From assembly GCA_004026145.2 (NCBI GenBank), contig CP034995.1:9692887-9756886 (forward strand): DNA of 64,000 bases, in the 5' to 3' direction. The position numbers were made by a program, and so were the translations under genes. Each line of letters begins with the position of its first letter. Within the stretch, counting starts at the first letter, position 1. This DNA is from Takifugu bimaculatus. Its lineage: Eukaryota; Chordata; Actinopteri; Tetraodontiformes; Tetraodontidae. The notes under the pieces were generated by a model. The model was not told the origin of the DNA and did no database searches. It worked only from the letters and a program-made list of their open reading frames with translations. Positions 34,880-48,183 of the stretch are shown piece after piece.

Positions 34880-35120
34880 AGGCCTGAGACGCCCGAGCTC
34901 GCTTTATTACGAACTGCAATGAAATACGAAACCTGACGTCTCTCTCTGGAAAAGCCTTGACGACCTGTCACAGGACAGGGGAGACGCAGACTACTTGAAC
35001 ACCAGGTGTAGGGACCATCGGGGAAGGCTGGACGATCCCAGGGGGACGGGGACGCACCAGGGCTGGAGGTGAAGGCACCTGAAGCGAGCGGAGTGATTAG
35101 ACTTCAAAATAAAACAGGAA
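34880..35120. mobile_element. possible DNA-transposon relic
   Basis: The stretch contains words often seen in teleost dispersed elements, notably GGACGGGGACGCACCAGGGC, AGTGATTAGACTTCAAAATA and AATAAAACAGGAAACAC. I see no terminal repeats or coding remnant, and the borders are a guess. Confidence 0.25.
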
Positions 35121-35629
35121 ACACAAAAGGACACAGATGAATTTAAGGAGACATGATCAATCAAAGCGCAAGCCAGAAACGTCCCTTCGCTCCAGGGGCG
35201 GTCGTCTGCACGTGCCTGCGCTCCTGTCCCTCCTGAGGCGTGTGTGGCGTGTTGATAGCGTTCCATCAGAGCATGACGGCCAAGAAAAGGAGTAGTATAT
35301 GAGGGAATCATGAGGGACTCGTGAGAGAATCCCTATTCCCTCATTGACTAATAATGGGGCTCCAGTGTGCCTGGCTCCAGCCGCGCTCTACCACCAAAAG
35401 GCATTCTTGGCACCATATGGATAATGTAAAAGCCGATGACAGCACGCCATACTGCCCCGTAGCCCAGTGGACATGCAGCATTAGACTGAATCTCAGTGGG
35501 ATGTTTACATTTGTCATTATGCGCGCCGCTGCGAGCAACGCTATGCTGTCCAGCGCTGACGAGATAATAGAAGGCTTTGTGCTCCGGAGCTAAACGGGGA
35601 CTCCCATCTATTATTAATCTCAGTCATTT

Positions 35630-35661
35630 AATTCTCCCTAAACTGCCATTTAGGGAGAATT
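35630..35661. repeat. perfect 13-bp inverted repeat (hairpin)
   Basis: Arms AATTCTCCCTAAA and TTTAGGGAGAATT are perfectly complementary around the loop CTGCCA. It is too short for a microRNA precursor and has no T-tract terminator context, as expected in a eukaryotic intron. Confidence 0.9.
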
Positions 35662-36576
35662 GCAAGGTGACTCTTTTTCTAAACAACGCTAAGATGGAAA
35701 TTTGATTTCTTCTAAAGGAACAAAGCAATAGTGATGTGGTCATGACTGGCGGCTCCTGGTGTGGCGGGCTAATGGTCACCGGTTTCTTTTTTTTCTGGGG
35801 AGGCTTGTGTTCTTTACCCATCATTACCAGTTACTGCTGAACATACTGTTATATTTAGTGTACATTAAATGAGAGATGTCATCATCATCAGCCTCCCCCG
35901 CACCATCTCAGCACCATCCAGCTCAGAGGTGGGTGAATTGAATTCATTACTGGCATTAGTTGTCATTTTCCCTGCAGCTGGCCTGGGATGACGGGCCCAG
36001 TCCTGGCTAACGTTTACAGCCGCCATGGAAGCGGAGCGGACTCGGCTCCTCCTTCTCGTCTACTCTGGGCGAACCAAATTCGTTGCCTGGACAAATTGGA
36101 TTCTTTGGCCTTGATAATAGTAATCTGTCTTTCTACTGTCAAAAAAGACACAACAAATTTGCCGCTCCTGCTTATGTTTATTCCATCCTAATCTTAGGTT
36201 GTTATTTTTGGTTTTTGTTTGCTGTAATTCTGAATCGTTACTGTTCCTGGTTGTCAGCTCCTGCGGCCCAAATTCTCTGTTTTAAAAGTGCATCAGCTTT
36301 ATTTGCCATTTTGGGACTGAGAGCATCATTTCATTTTTGTAATCGGGAGGGATGGGGTGGGTTACGTGGTTCCAGGCGTGCGGCGCCGGCTCCTTCAGGC
36401 CCCGTCAGCAGTCCCGCGAGGCTCGGCAGTATAGCCCAGCGTCTTTACATTATCCCAGCAGCAGCAGTGCATTTATCTGGACGTATCTGCCTTCCCGTCC
36501 CTCATCCCCGTGACAAGTAAATCATCTCTTCCCCTGCTGTGACAGCGCAATCCCGATGTCTGTTACATCTCCAGGC

Positions 36577-36601
36577 CACACACACACACACACACACACA
36601 C
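36577..36601. repeat. (CA)n microsatellite
   Basis: This is a perfect CA run of about 25 bp. Confidence 0.95.
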
Positions 36602-36728
36602 GCTGGGACACACACATAGGAACAAGCAATCGCATTACACACGCAAACACTTTTCGTCAGATGGGACTCTTGCCCATTCAAGGACAGAGCGGTGACACCT
36701 CATCATGAGCCAAATGAAGCAAGAGTGG

Positions 36729-36729
<1 letters not shown>

Positions 36730-36761
<32 letters not shown>
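36730..36761. repeat. 32-nt G homopolymer with G-rich flank
   Basis: Thirty-two consecutive G residues are followed to about 36,790 by GTGTTGGCGT and further G runs. It is a G-quadruplex-prone stretch. Confidence 0.95.
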
Positions 36762-36762
<1 letters not shown>

Positions 36763-39700
36763 GTTGGCGTGTTCGGGGGGGTGGGGGGGCAGAGTGCTGA
36801 ATGCCGGCGAGGTGACCGCACCAGACGCCAGATTTCAGGGGCATGAAATAAGCCCCTGGAAGGGTCTGTGTGTGTGGGGGTGTGTGTGTGTGTCTGTCTG
36901 TTGGAGGGGGTGGGGGCTGTGTCATGGTGGTTGGAAGGTATTAAGATGTGGCCTAAAACACTAGAATGAGAACGATGCGTCACATCTGCTGTGTGGTAAA
37001 CTTTAATGATACAATGATCACTGCTTCTTTAAGCACTCTGTTGGAAAGATGACACTTTCATCAATGTTCTCTGCCGGGGTTCTCATCTGTCCCTCATCTC
37101 TCTCAGTAATGAGTGGCAATGCGCAAGCAGATGGCAGGTTGGAGAAATAAAGTAGAATAAAATGGGGCCAAAAGACAGTGACTGCACACGCATGTGTGAA
37201 TGTGACTCCTAGAACAGACAAGCGGAAGATTCCAGCACCTATTAACACGCTCCTATATGCACTCATGAAATTGGATTACAGTCACACCTGGTACATCTCT
37301 CTGGCACATTAAAATTCAATCAAATGGAGATTTTATTTGATCTACAACATTTCCACCCTATAGAAATGAGTACAAATACACACCAGCCTTTTTGTGTGTG
37401 TAATAATTTCACAGTTCAGTCCAATCTGGCAATCGTGCAGCATGATTAGGAACTAAATTGAAATAGTCCCGATAGTTCATATTCATTTCACAGAAGAAGG
37501 CTGGAAGAAAGTGAAAACACAAACCACAGCCATAAAGGTCATAAAGGAAATAAAAGAAATGAAGTATAATGAGACTCTGGGCTTGTGGCAGGTCTGAACT
37601 CCACATTTGGAACAGAAAGAGGAAGTTCAATAGAAATGATGGAGGTGCAGCGAGTGGGGGTTTGACCTAATGCAGCGTCAGAGGAAGGAAGGAAAGGAAG
37701 GGAAAATGGTTATTTTGAAGCTGTGAGAGTTCCAATTCTTTACATTTTTATAGCTTTTTTTATACTGTTGTCTTTCATGTACAAAATTAGCATAGCAACA
37801 ACAGTCACGCTTACTTTGATCGCAGTTCAGTCTGTCTGGTAAAGACATGGATAGACAAACGATGCTGTTACGAGTCAGCTGATGCCAACTTCCTCTGACA
37901 ACACAAGATGAACCCGTCCCACAAACTTAACCGAAGAAAAGAATGAGAAATAAGACCAGAAACTTCTAATCTCGGGGGGGAAGGGGGCCGTCTGGATGAG
38001 TGACATCCTGAGTGCAGACCTATGACAGCATGGTTTATGTATTTAAGTCTATTTGTGCTCATGTTTAATTAAACACAACTGCATGGCGCTCCGCTATGTT
38101 TCACTTTCTATTCCATGTGTCTTTTAGTTCCATCGTCCGGTCCTCTGAAATAATGGTTTATGGTCCTTCCCTTCATTTCTCCAGCTCCCCTTGCATACTT
38201 TTCCCCTGTATTGATTTATTTTGAGGGAGCCCAGTAGTGGGAAAAATTAAGCGGGATGGATTTAAAGCATTTGCACAAATATGTGTGTGTGTGTGTGCAC
38301 GCTCCTCCTCACACTTCTGTCAGATTAATTTTAAGTACATTGTGCCTGCACCCTCAGTACATTAACCAGGAAGAGGCTGCATTTATAGCATCCTTTCATT
38401 TGAAATTGATGCCAGGAGAAAGGAGAGGGCCTCTGTGAACAAGCATAAAGTGGTCTGTAACTGTTGCAGTAATGAAGGGACGCTCGCCGCCGCGCCTTCA
38501 TTTACTCATGTCTGCCAGCAATGTGCAGAAGATGTAAAAAAACACGGCCTCACTGTTTTTAAGGGGCATCAAAATGTCCCAAATTCTTCACACGCATCTA
38601 CTCCGACACATACGCACTTCATGGCTACCCAGCGCCAGCGTGTCATGCTCTGGTGTTACCAGAGGGGGCACAAGAGAGACCAAAGAACAACCTGGAATTT
38701 TCCACAGGGGAATCTGTTTCGACAGTTACCGCGGGGTAGCATACCTGGGTGGCCTCTCCAGTGTCCAAACACAATATCAAAAACACCAACAATCAAAGGG
38801 AAAATGGTTGAGATGCAAATAAATAGAAGAGGAGTGGTCGTTGAGGTCGTTGGTGCAGCAGCTTGTTGTTCCGCAGGTTTATTGTGAGCAGGTCGCCCCA
38901 GGAGCTGCTAAAGATGGAGACGCCTGTTGAAGGACACAATGTCGCACCTTGTGAGGCACAGACAGGCGACAAATGCTCAAGTTCGGCTTTGTTCTGGCTT
39001 CTACCCGGCGTTCCTGCTTTTCTGGAGATTTCTTTTTTTCTTTTTTAGTGCTGTGATGAAATATATTGAAAACACAGGTTAGTTTCTTAGTTGTTGTTTT
39101 ATTTTATTTTTTAGAATAAATGCTTTAAAGATCCGAGGGAGCACGGCTGCATGTAGTACTGCTCAAAAAACTTTGAAGGGTGACGTTAGTAACAATTATG
39201 GGAACATTCTGGCTAATCTAGTGTAAAGATAATTTGGAATACTTCTGCCTTGGAATACGTGTGTGAGGGTTATTTTACAAATGAGCTTTTCATTCACTTT
39301 CAGGCTTTAGCTACTGGCTCCAGTGAAGCCTGACTCCAGGAACTGTTTTGTCCTTTGATGAAATCTGTATCTTTCTGCTGCCCAGGGGCCAAAACACATC
39401 TGAAGGGCCCTTTGTTGACACAGACATTCCCAGAGGGATGAAACATGGAGGGAAATGTCCAATGTATAACAGTGCAAGACAGTTTAAACCATGAAGATGC
39501 TCAAAACCAGGAGGATCAACATGCTCTTGATGCCTTTCCCACATAGGAAGGGAGTTATTGTTTATTAAATCTTTGGTTGGTCACCGACTGTCCTGCATGT
39601 GTTCCATCTCGCCAGGATCAGGCCGAGCTGAGATGTGTAAAAATAACCAAAATAAAAAAAAAAGGGCGGTAAAATGCAGTAAGAGAGGTTTGGGGTCATG

Positions 39701-39773
39701 ATTGGGTCAAAAATATGAAAGCAGTGAAAAGAGGGGGCATGGTGAGGACAGAGGGATATGAAGTGCACGCCCG

Positions 39774-39774
<1 letters not shown>

Positions 39775-39813
<39 letters not shown>
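39775..39813. repeat. (GT)n microsatellite
   Basis: This is a perfect GT run of about 39 bp. Confidence 0.97.
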
Positions 39814-39815
<2 letters not shown>

Positions 39816-39934
39816 ATTTGTGTTCATACCCGGCTCTTTCTTTCATCTTCAGTTGAAGGCAATAATGTGATGATTGCAATGTGATCTATATAGATTTGGC
39901 CTTGAGAAGTGATTGCTATGTCTGGCTCTATATC

Positions 39935-40067
39935 CCACACACACACACGCACACACACGCACACACACGCACACACACACACACACACGCACACACACAC
40001 ACACACACACTCACGCACACCCACACACACACACACACACACGCACACACACACACACACTCACGCA

Positions 40068-40115
<48 letters not shown>
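39935..40115. repeat. complex (CA)n array with higher-order units
   Basis: A CA array of about 180 bp carries regularly placed variants. CACG words occur about every 10 bp near the left end. The variant TCACGCACACCC occurs twice, about 50 bp apart (near 40,010 and 40,060), showing duplication of a longer unit. Confidence 0.95.
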
Positions 40116-40116
<1 letters not shown>

Positions 40117-40363
40117 TAATCTACCATACATTTAGACTTGACAGAGGTTTTTGTCCTCACCTGTAAATATGTCAGCTCTTTTTTTCCTACCTCTCCTTTA
40201 CTTTCCCTCCGTTCCAGCTCTCCGCCTCACATCCCTCGCTCACGCCATCCATTCCCAGGGTCTTTTTGCTTTTATTCTTCTTCTGTGCCACCCAACGCTC
40301 CTTCCTGCTCCTTGTAATCTCCTCCGCCTTCCTCCACACCACCTTCGAGCCGTGCACTTATCA

Positions 40364-40382
40364 CCCCCCCCCCCCCCCCCCC
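40364..40382. repeat. 19-nt C homopolymer
   Basis: Nineteen consecutive C residues lie within a pyrimidine-rich region. Confidence 0.93.
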
Positions 40383-42437
40383 ATCTGCACACACACCATA
40401 CAGAGATGTCACCAAAAGACCGAGCACCGTCGCTTCGGTGGGCGTACATGAAGCCAAGATTCTGTCACAGCTTGAGTGGTCTGACTTTTCTAGCTCTGGA
40501 TCAATGAGCAGAAAGAATTGTGTCCCATACTACCCCACTCTATGTGTAAAGGGGTGTGTGCTTGTGTGTGTGTGTGTTTACTTTTGCTTCCAATCAAAAT
40601 CCCCACATTTAAAGTTCTCCCTATCAACGCTGTGGTCGTTAGAAGTATTGTTGTTATCAAACTGTGTGTGTGCGTGTGTGTGCATGTGTGATATTATTTG
40701 ACCTATGTGTCTCGGGCCTGTAGCAGTAATCCATGCAGGGACTGGATGAAGGAGTGGGAGGGTGGTCAGCCTGCAGATCGATATGTCAGCAGTGCACAGT
40801 TGTTCTCCATCTCCTCCCTCACCTTTTCCTACTTGGACACTATTCTTTTTGCTGTTCTTTCAACAGCATTCCCTCTTTTCCACCCTCTCACTCTTTATCC
40901 TTTCTTTTATATTTCAAATTCTCCCCTAATCTCTAAATTGATCCCTTTTTCCTCCCCACCCCCACCCCCACTGTCTTTTTTGGGGCCAGCTTACTTTCAG
41001 CCTTCCTCTCCTGGGGCCACTTGCCTGACCGTATCTCTCTTCCTCCACACTATATCACTGTCTTCATCATGTCTCGCCTGCACCTATTTCTTTCTCTTTA
41101 TCATATGAGATACGCCTTCTCTCTCTCTCTTTATATCTCTTTTGAAGGCGGTAGTCTATTTCTGTCCATTTCTAATTTGTCATTGCAGCTCTCTCCCCCC
41201 AAAAAAAGACTTCTCCCCTTTCTCACGCTTGGTTTCTCTTTTATTTCGGATGGAGGAGCTCACCGGTTGGTTCCACAAACTTCTCATTTTGACTGCTATT
41301 TAATGGGAATTATTGGTTCACTTTTTGCTATCCCATCATGTTCTACCTAATTGAAATACATTGACTTTATTTTTTATTGACATTGACTTTGGTTTCCCAT
41401 CAGAAACCTTGAGAAGGAAATGTACCCTTTTTAAGCATACTGTCCTCAGCTGAGAGCTGAGAGCTGAGCTTCAATAGAAATGCAACACAAATGAGTCGTG
41501 ACTTGTTGATTGGTCAGAGATCAATATATTTGATCTCAACACATGTCACACTTTCAGTCTAATAATATTTGACTTTGGTGAAAAGTCCCCCCCCCCCGCC
41601 GTGATTTTTTTTACAGCCTTTGGCCTCCTCCCAACATAAAATTGACTCCTTGCTGTGACAAATTGCTGCATACATTCAAAAACACTATGACTTTGCTCCC
41701 TATCCAATTAGGTTGCTATAGCAACAATATGCATTTGTCGAATTGGAAAAGAAGGCGAGTAGATTATGTTCAATTTCTTGGAAATGTGAAGTGACTCAGC
41801 TTCTTTATTGAAAAGAACATAAAGAATCGGAATGTAGTCTTTTGGGTTTTTTTTTAAATCTTATTTTTGGTTTATTTTCTAAGGAGTAGGAGCTTCTGGG
41901 CTCCCACACTGTTTCTCTTCTGTCACCAAATGGATCAAAATATGATGCCTTCATTTTCAGATGGGACAGATGAAGGTGTTTTCCTTATAAAAGCTGTTTT
42001 TTCAATTTGTTGGGATGCAGCCACTTCAAATGTCAAACAGATTCTCTGAAGAAGAGAAGCTGAAGAAGGTGATATTTTCTAAGGCAATACTTGTCATTTT
42101 AGTTATGATATCCACTGTTTTTAAATGCAGATTATGAGTTTCAAACTGAACTTCCTGGAGTTGCAGCACTGGTACATAGAAAACAGCTGAGCATTACGAC
42201 AGTTGCTGCAATCTAGTAAGCGGAGTTGCGGAACGCCATGATTCTTTCACTCTGTTGCTAAGAAACTAAAGACAGAAAACAAATTGCACCCATTTTGAAA
42301 TAAAAAAAGATCTCCCCCCCAAAAACGTGAATTTAGGTTTATGTGTGTGTGTGGGCAGAAGGAATTGCCATCCTCTTAAAGCATTTGTTGAATCCAAGCT
42401 AAATACACTTTGACAAGATGACTGTAGACCCCCCACA

Positions 42438-42487
<50 letters not shown>
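42438..42487. repeat. (CA)n microsatellite
   Basis: This is a perfect CA array of about 50 bp. Confidence 0.97.
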
Positions 42488-42491
<4 letters not shown>

Positions 42492-42675
42492 CTTTAAACC
42501 ATTAAAAAGTAGCATTTTTCTCTTTGAGGAAGATTAGGAGATTGGCCTGAGGCACTTTAGCTTTCCCTTCAGCACCCCCATCTCCCATCTCTCTCTTCCC
42601 ATCTTCGTCCCCAAGACTGATTAGTTAGCCTCATACTCCGACAGCCTGACACTAGCATTTCTCACGACGTACATG

Positions 42676-42678
<3 letters not shown>

Positions 42679-42763
<85 letters not shown>

Positions 42764-42764
42764 C
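42679..42764. repeat. (CA)n microsatellite
   Basis: A CA array of about 86 bp with one CG interruption near its right end. It is one of the longest in the window. Confidence 0.97.
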
Positions 42765-43835
42765 TTATCTTCTACCCTGACATTTTTTCTTCATCCCTCT
42801 AGAACTCCTGAGGGAGGGGCCTGCATGCTTCTGTTAATCCCACTAAAATCCAAGTGGTGGTCTTTTTAATAATAAAAACTCTGAAAACCTGAAATTGCAT
42901 AAACGCAATTAACAATGGTTTGCTTCTTTTTTTCTGTGTTTTAAAATAATCAGCCGCTGCTGCACACCAGCACAACAACAGTCACAACAGCATTTTGCAT
43001 TTGAAATGCTCTATTTTCTGTCTGGTGTGTAAACAGCTCCAGGTTGTGTTGGTGCGTTTGGGCCTGCAGGTAATCTTCAGTTTTAAAATCGCATTAAACA
43101 CACAAATAACACCACTTCTCAGCTACATTTACTCAACGGTAGCGACACGCCACATGTGGTACGGCTGTATTTTTAATGACATGCAGGCAGGAAATAGAAA
43201 ATGTCTCCACAGCAGAGGTGATTGGACCTTTTCAGAACTTCATAGGCACTTAGAGTCCACATCTCATGCTCACTCTGGAGAGCTCAAAATCTTCTAAAAC
43301 ATATTACTCATTTTAATGCGGCCATCTTTTTTTTACTGCCACGGGAACGGGGTCCGACCTTCAATTCATTAGGGAGTGTGAGTTGACGCCGCTTCCTCTC
43401 TCGCCGTCACCAGGGCAGAGACAGCTGAGCACGGTCTTAGAAGGAGCAGCGGTGGGGGTTTTGGGGGGGTGGAGGCGGGTGTTACTCCAGTGCTGAGTAA
43501 GGCGTTCGGCTTTAAGGAGCCGTTTTAGATGACTCATTAATTCAAAAACCTTCAGCTGCAGTTTCTGAGGAGGTGAGTTCATTCATAATGAAATGCTTTA
43601 CTTTTAATTAAACTTCACAGCATGCCTTTGTTTGTAGCGAGCTGCATCTTAGCCAGCGCGGGCGCGGTTCTGCCTTTTTAGGAAACTGACAGAAATAAGG
43701 CTTTTATTTATTTTTTATTTTAAGCTTTTCATGAAAAGGATCAGTCTTTTTTTTTTTTTTAAAGCTGCCTCAGCACGGTCAGGAGGGTGCTTGTCGAGAG
43801 GCGGGGGCATATGTCTCCGAATCCCAAAATGAATC

Positions 43836-43842
43836 TCACACA

Positions 43843-43903
<61 letters not shown>
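43836..43903. repeat. (CA)n microsatellite
   Basis: A CA array of about 68 bp with one TC interruption near the left end. Confidence 0.97.
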
Positions 43904-43905
<2 letters not shown>

Positions 43906-46479
43906 ATTCCCCTTCTTGAAGGAAGCTGCACAGAAGGAAGACGTTGCTGAATTTGGGCAATTCTCAGGGGCATGAAGTACAGCTTCTCTAAATTAAAATC
44001 AATCACCGAATGAGCGCTTCACTTTCAACGCTCGCTGCCGCTGTTTCCACATTCAGAGCCCCCTCGGCCTTTTCCTTCCCCCTCCCTCCCACTATCTGGC
44101 CCTGTTCGCTGTACCTCTCGCCATCTCCAAGTGAAAATAGCAACTGAGCCTCCTCCTACACATCCACGATTTCTGAAGAAACTGGAAGAGGAGGAACAGG
44201 AACAAGAATGAAGACATCCTAAAGTCTTGGTCCCATTTTATTTTATGTTGGTGTGAAAGCCAGGAGACTTGAGGGGAGACACATTTAGTCAAATGCTAAA
44301 CATCTGTCCTTCAATGTAAAGCCTTTATGGATGTGTCCATGACTGACGTGCAGCTGGAGGTGGTTTTCTTTTCTTGTTTACCGGCAGTACTGCCGACCAC
44401 CCACTTCTTCCCTCAGTCATTCAAAGCAAACAAAGCTAAAGAAACCCGCCGCCTGGACTGAATCCTGTGGCAACATTGTTGTACTTTTGGGTAGTATGGG
44501 ACACAATGTTGAAAAAAAATGTTGAATTTGGTGTTCGTTCCTTTCCTTGGCACCAAGCAGAAGCAACAATATGTTTTTTAAGGAACAGCTAACTTTACAA
44601 ACACCCCAACAGTGACTGGTCCAATACCAAGATCCATTGTGATGCTAAAAATAGCGTAAATCTGACCACAGTAAAAGTGTGACGGAGGTAACTTCAGTCA
44701 TAGCAGCAGCAACCTCCTGGAGCACACGTGAAGCCAAATCCACTAGTTTTACTTACCAGTGGCTTACAACCTCCTTAATGAATTGTTCTTTTACTTCTAG
44801 ATTTTGAGTTTTGAGCTTTCACTTCCTCTGTGTGCGCTGAAGATGCGTACACACACGTGGGTGTGTTTTGAAAATGGCTCATTTGTTCATAGATGATTCT
44901 AATCTTTCGCACATTCGAGCATATTGTGCCCCTGGGCCCTGTTACTCAGCACTTAGTGATGTCACTTTAGAAATGTGCTGCTGGGACCAAACATTTCAGA
45001 CCACCCAGGGCTCTGTTCTTTCTACCTGTAAATAAGCATAGAAATAAATACATACATACGTAAGGGATTATGGATAAGTGTAAATATGAACCTCCACCAA
45101 AACAAACACAGAAGCTGCACAATGATAGTGGCTCCAGCCTGGGCTCCATTAGGTCTCGTCTCTTCATTGCTGTGTGTAGTTTAAGGTAATATTGGGCAGG
45201 GCAATTAGCCGTTTGATCTACTAAGAAAACCAGGCATCATGTTCCCAAAAGAAGGTATCTTTTCAGTTGTTCTCCGAGCGCCCCGAGTCTCACTACATCA
45301 ATCAAGTCCCCGGTGAGACTCTTTATCGGGATTAGAGAACAAGGACAGATGGAAGCAGGAGAAACAAAGGGGTAAAAGAATACTCTCACAATGGAGGAGG
45401 TCGTGCTTTGAAAACGTCGGGTCACCAAAATCAAAGGCCCTGCAGGGTTCTGCAACGATTTTCCTCACGCTGAAAATGAACAAAGACAATTACGCGTCAA
45501 TTACCAAGGAAATAAAAGTGAGGCAGGAGGAAGTGCGAAGACGCCTGTGAAGATGGTCTTTTTCAGCCCATTTCCACAGGCAGCCTGAAAGTTGCTGTAA
45601 GTTCCACACAGATGCACCCAGATGTGGAACATGGGCTCCTCTCCATGGTACACACAGCAAATTAGCTTCAAAAGTGATGTAAACCGACGGGACCAACCTG
45701 GGGCTGATTTTAACCCACGTCAAAGACCTGCTGAACCCAAAGTTACAAATCTAGAACGTTTCACTCCGCTGGAAAATCCAGAAATTTGACAGGATCACGG
45801 GAAATGTTACGAAGTATCGATATATCGTAGATACAGGAGGGAGGGTCCAAAGCCGTGAAGTAGAACAAAGATACAGGTGACAAACAGGAAGCAAAATAAA
45901 ATAAGAAGAGGTTCAATTACCCTAAAGCTTTGTTTGTACACTAGCTACTGAACACTTAATTGGTTTTTCTTCTATCTTTCCAAAAGCACTCTGAGATGCT
46001 AAAAAGCCTTTTTGATGTCACTTGTTCAGCCTCTGGATGCATACAAGGACACGTATATACAGTAGCAGTGTGTGTATGGACCTCAAGGTTCCCCAACAAG
46101 CTTATCATCACCGTAAACATTTCGTCCCCTCTTAATTGTGTTTTATTTATTGCTACAATCATTCCGGATAGGCCCGTGGATCGGAGCAGGGGGAAATTAA
46201 ATGACTTTTTCCTTTGCTTAAATCTGCTTAGCTGTCCTTCGTTCTTCATCGGGCGTGACAGCAACGGTGCGCCGGTTGATTAATAGATTTTAGAAACTCC
46301 TGGCAATGCATCAGCAAAGAAATTAAATGATTTTTAATTTTAAAAGAAAACAACAATAAATAACAACAGGTTTCCCTGATGTGGCACAATGTTTCGGAAG
46401 ACTGCAGCATCTGTTGGAAGCCAAAACACACAACAACCTAGCAAACAGAAGCTGGCTGTTTTACAGTCCTGAGCACAAC

Positions 46480-46760
46480 AGGCTGGTTGTTCTCAGTATG
46501 AACACTGATTTCCCTATTTATTATTCATCATTGGCTTATGGGCTCGCATCGACTCCGCCGTCCTTGTTTGACACGTCGATTAATACATCTGTCATGGAAA
46601 TGTGACCACCGGCCCACAGAGTCAATTGGTGCCTGCTGTAATTCCACTTAACTTCATATAATTACCTTTTGTTGCTGAAAATGGATCTCCAAAACCTCTC
46701 GTACACTGGAATCGCGTGCCACGCAAAAGGCTACCATTAAATAAGAATTAAAGAAGATTT
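46480..46760. promoter_or_regulatory. candidate conserved non-coding element
   Basis: This is balanced-composition unique sequence with several homeodomain-type cores (GATTAATAC, ATAATTACC) and no simple repeat. It resembles developmental-enhancer DNA by eye only; conservation could not be tested here. Confidence 0.2.
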
Positions 46761-47749
46761 ATGGCATTTAAGTGTTTAGCGATATCGGCAATTAGCGACG
46801 CCGACGGATGTTCTGTGGTTATTTGAGCGGCGAGTTGTTGTTTTACACAGGCAGATGATCTGTCATATTTTCAGTGCTTTTCTGTGTTTTCTTTCACGGT
46901 TCATGACAGCCAGACAGGTGCAGATAAATTTGTCAGTAAAGCTCGAAGGCAAAGCCTGCGAAATCAAACCCGAAGCAATTGTGGCTGCGCGCATGCAAAA
47001 TCTCTTTGAATGCGACTTCTTTACGTGACAAAAACCGCAGACGACAGGGGGAGATTGTTTCCAGATTACAGGTTTTCTGTATTTGTTTCAAAGGTTCCGC
47101 TTTTACTTTTGAAAGCCAGAGAAGGATTAGGAGTGAATTTAACCCGATGCCCTCGTGACAGATGACATAGGCTGGTGATTAAAAGCAAAGAGATGCAATA
47201 ACAGGAGTTCCTGGAAGGGAACGACAAGCGTCTCCTAATAAGATGCACTTCATGTTGGCAGGTAGTTTTGGCTGCGTTTGTCTAAATTGTTCCAGATTTT
47301 GGGTCGCCTCCAGTTTCATCCACTTTAGCCCCACAATTTATGGGGACGGATTTTAGTCGGTGGCCTTAAAAACCTTGTAAAAACTCCAGTGATGAATATG
47401 GTGGAAAGGAATGGGGGGGGGGAAGAGAGCCAGATTACCTCAAATACACGCGGGGTTAATTAAAAAGCTGACGCTGATGAATGTAAATACATGCAAATTC
47501 GATTTGAGTAACCCTCTTGCCGTTATAATTCCACTTGATCACTGTGAAGTTCGTGATGAAAGGGAAAGTTAGACCAGCAACTTGACTGTGTTTCACGTCG
47601 TGTTTGCCTTGATTTCATATAAGCTGCTAGTTAGTGTGACGTGAGGTGACTCGTTTAGTCAGATGAAAGTCCTAATCTGAATGAAGAGCAACCCGTGCAA
47701 ACAAGGGAAGCACCTTTAGTGATGTCAAGCTGTTTCACGGCCCCCATAA

Positions 47750-48095
47750 ATCCCACAATTCCTCTTCCTGTTGGTGGAAAATGGACGCGCGTTGCGCTCC
47801 TACTGACGCACTGGCGCGGACCTGAGCGGGGTTCTGGAGGGTCTGGAGCGGCGCTGGAGCGGAGGATGAACGACCCCGCCGAATCACCGGGATGACACTC
47901 CGATAATTACTTGTCAATCTGGCGCACTCTCATTTCCGCCGTCGACGCGCGCCCCCGCGCCGCCCGGCCACTCAGAGCGGCGCGCATCGCGCACACGCTC
48001 CCGCTCCGTTCCGACAAACTGTACTCGGTGTGGTTTCGCGAAGAGCACATTTTGACAGGCTGGCACACGCAAACACGCACGCACCTGATGCGTTT
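47750..48095. promoter_or_regulatory. intronic CpG island, candidate alternative promoter
   Basis: This is the densest CpG region in the window, including GACGCGCGCCCCCGCGCCGC near 47,944 and GCGGCGCGCATCGCGCACAC near 47,977. It lies 20 kb inside sgcz intron 1 and is followed directly by a 75-bp (CT)n tract. Frames across it on both strands are short (60-105 codons) and match no protein I know. It may mark an alternative sgcz first exon or an unannotated transcript. Confidence 0.5.
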
Positions 48096-48105
48096 TCCGC
48101 AATGC

Positions 48106-48180
<75 letters not shown>
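48106..48180. repeat. (CT)n microsatellite
   Basis: A perfect 75-bp CT array on the plus strand (GA on the other), immediately adjacent to the CpG island. Confidence 0.98.

Positions 48181-48183
<3 letters not shown>

Larger units (their letters stand above)
27820..47700. other. sgcz intron 1, first part
   Basis: This is plus-strand intron sequence after the exon 1 donor. I searched for the second exon (MTREQY-type start, GIYGWRKRCLY and the membrane segment) and found nothing. It contains numerous (CA)n/(GT)n arrays, G and C homopolymers, one LINE fragment and one possible transposon relic, all listed separately. Stretches between them look unique and non-coding. Confidence 0.75.

Noticed and set aside
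35630..35661. hairpin considered as a microRNA precursor
   Set aside because: The stem is only 13 bp, far shorter than a pre-miRNA stem, and flanking pairing does not extend it.
39881..40166. His/Thr and Cys/Val repeat frames
   Set aside because: They are translations of the (CA)n array. The same applies to the frames at 32,016-32,384, 53,696-53,968 and 60,452-60,774.
47695..47895. 67-codon frame through the CpG island as a new gene
   Set aside because: It is GC-rich chance openness with no domain. The CpG island itself is reported instead.
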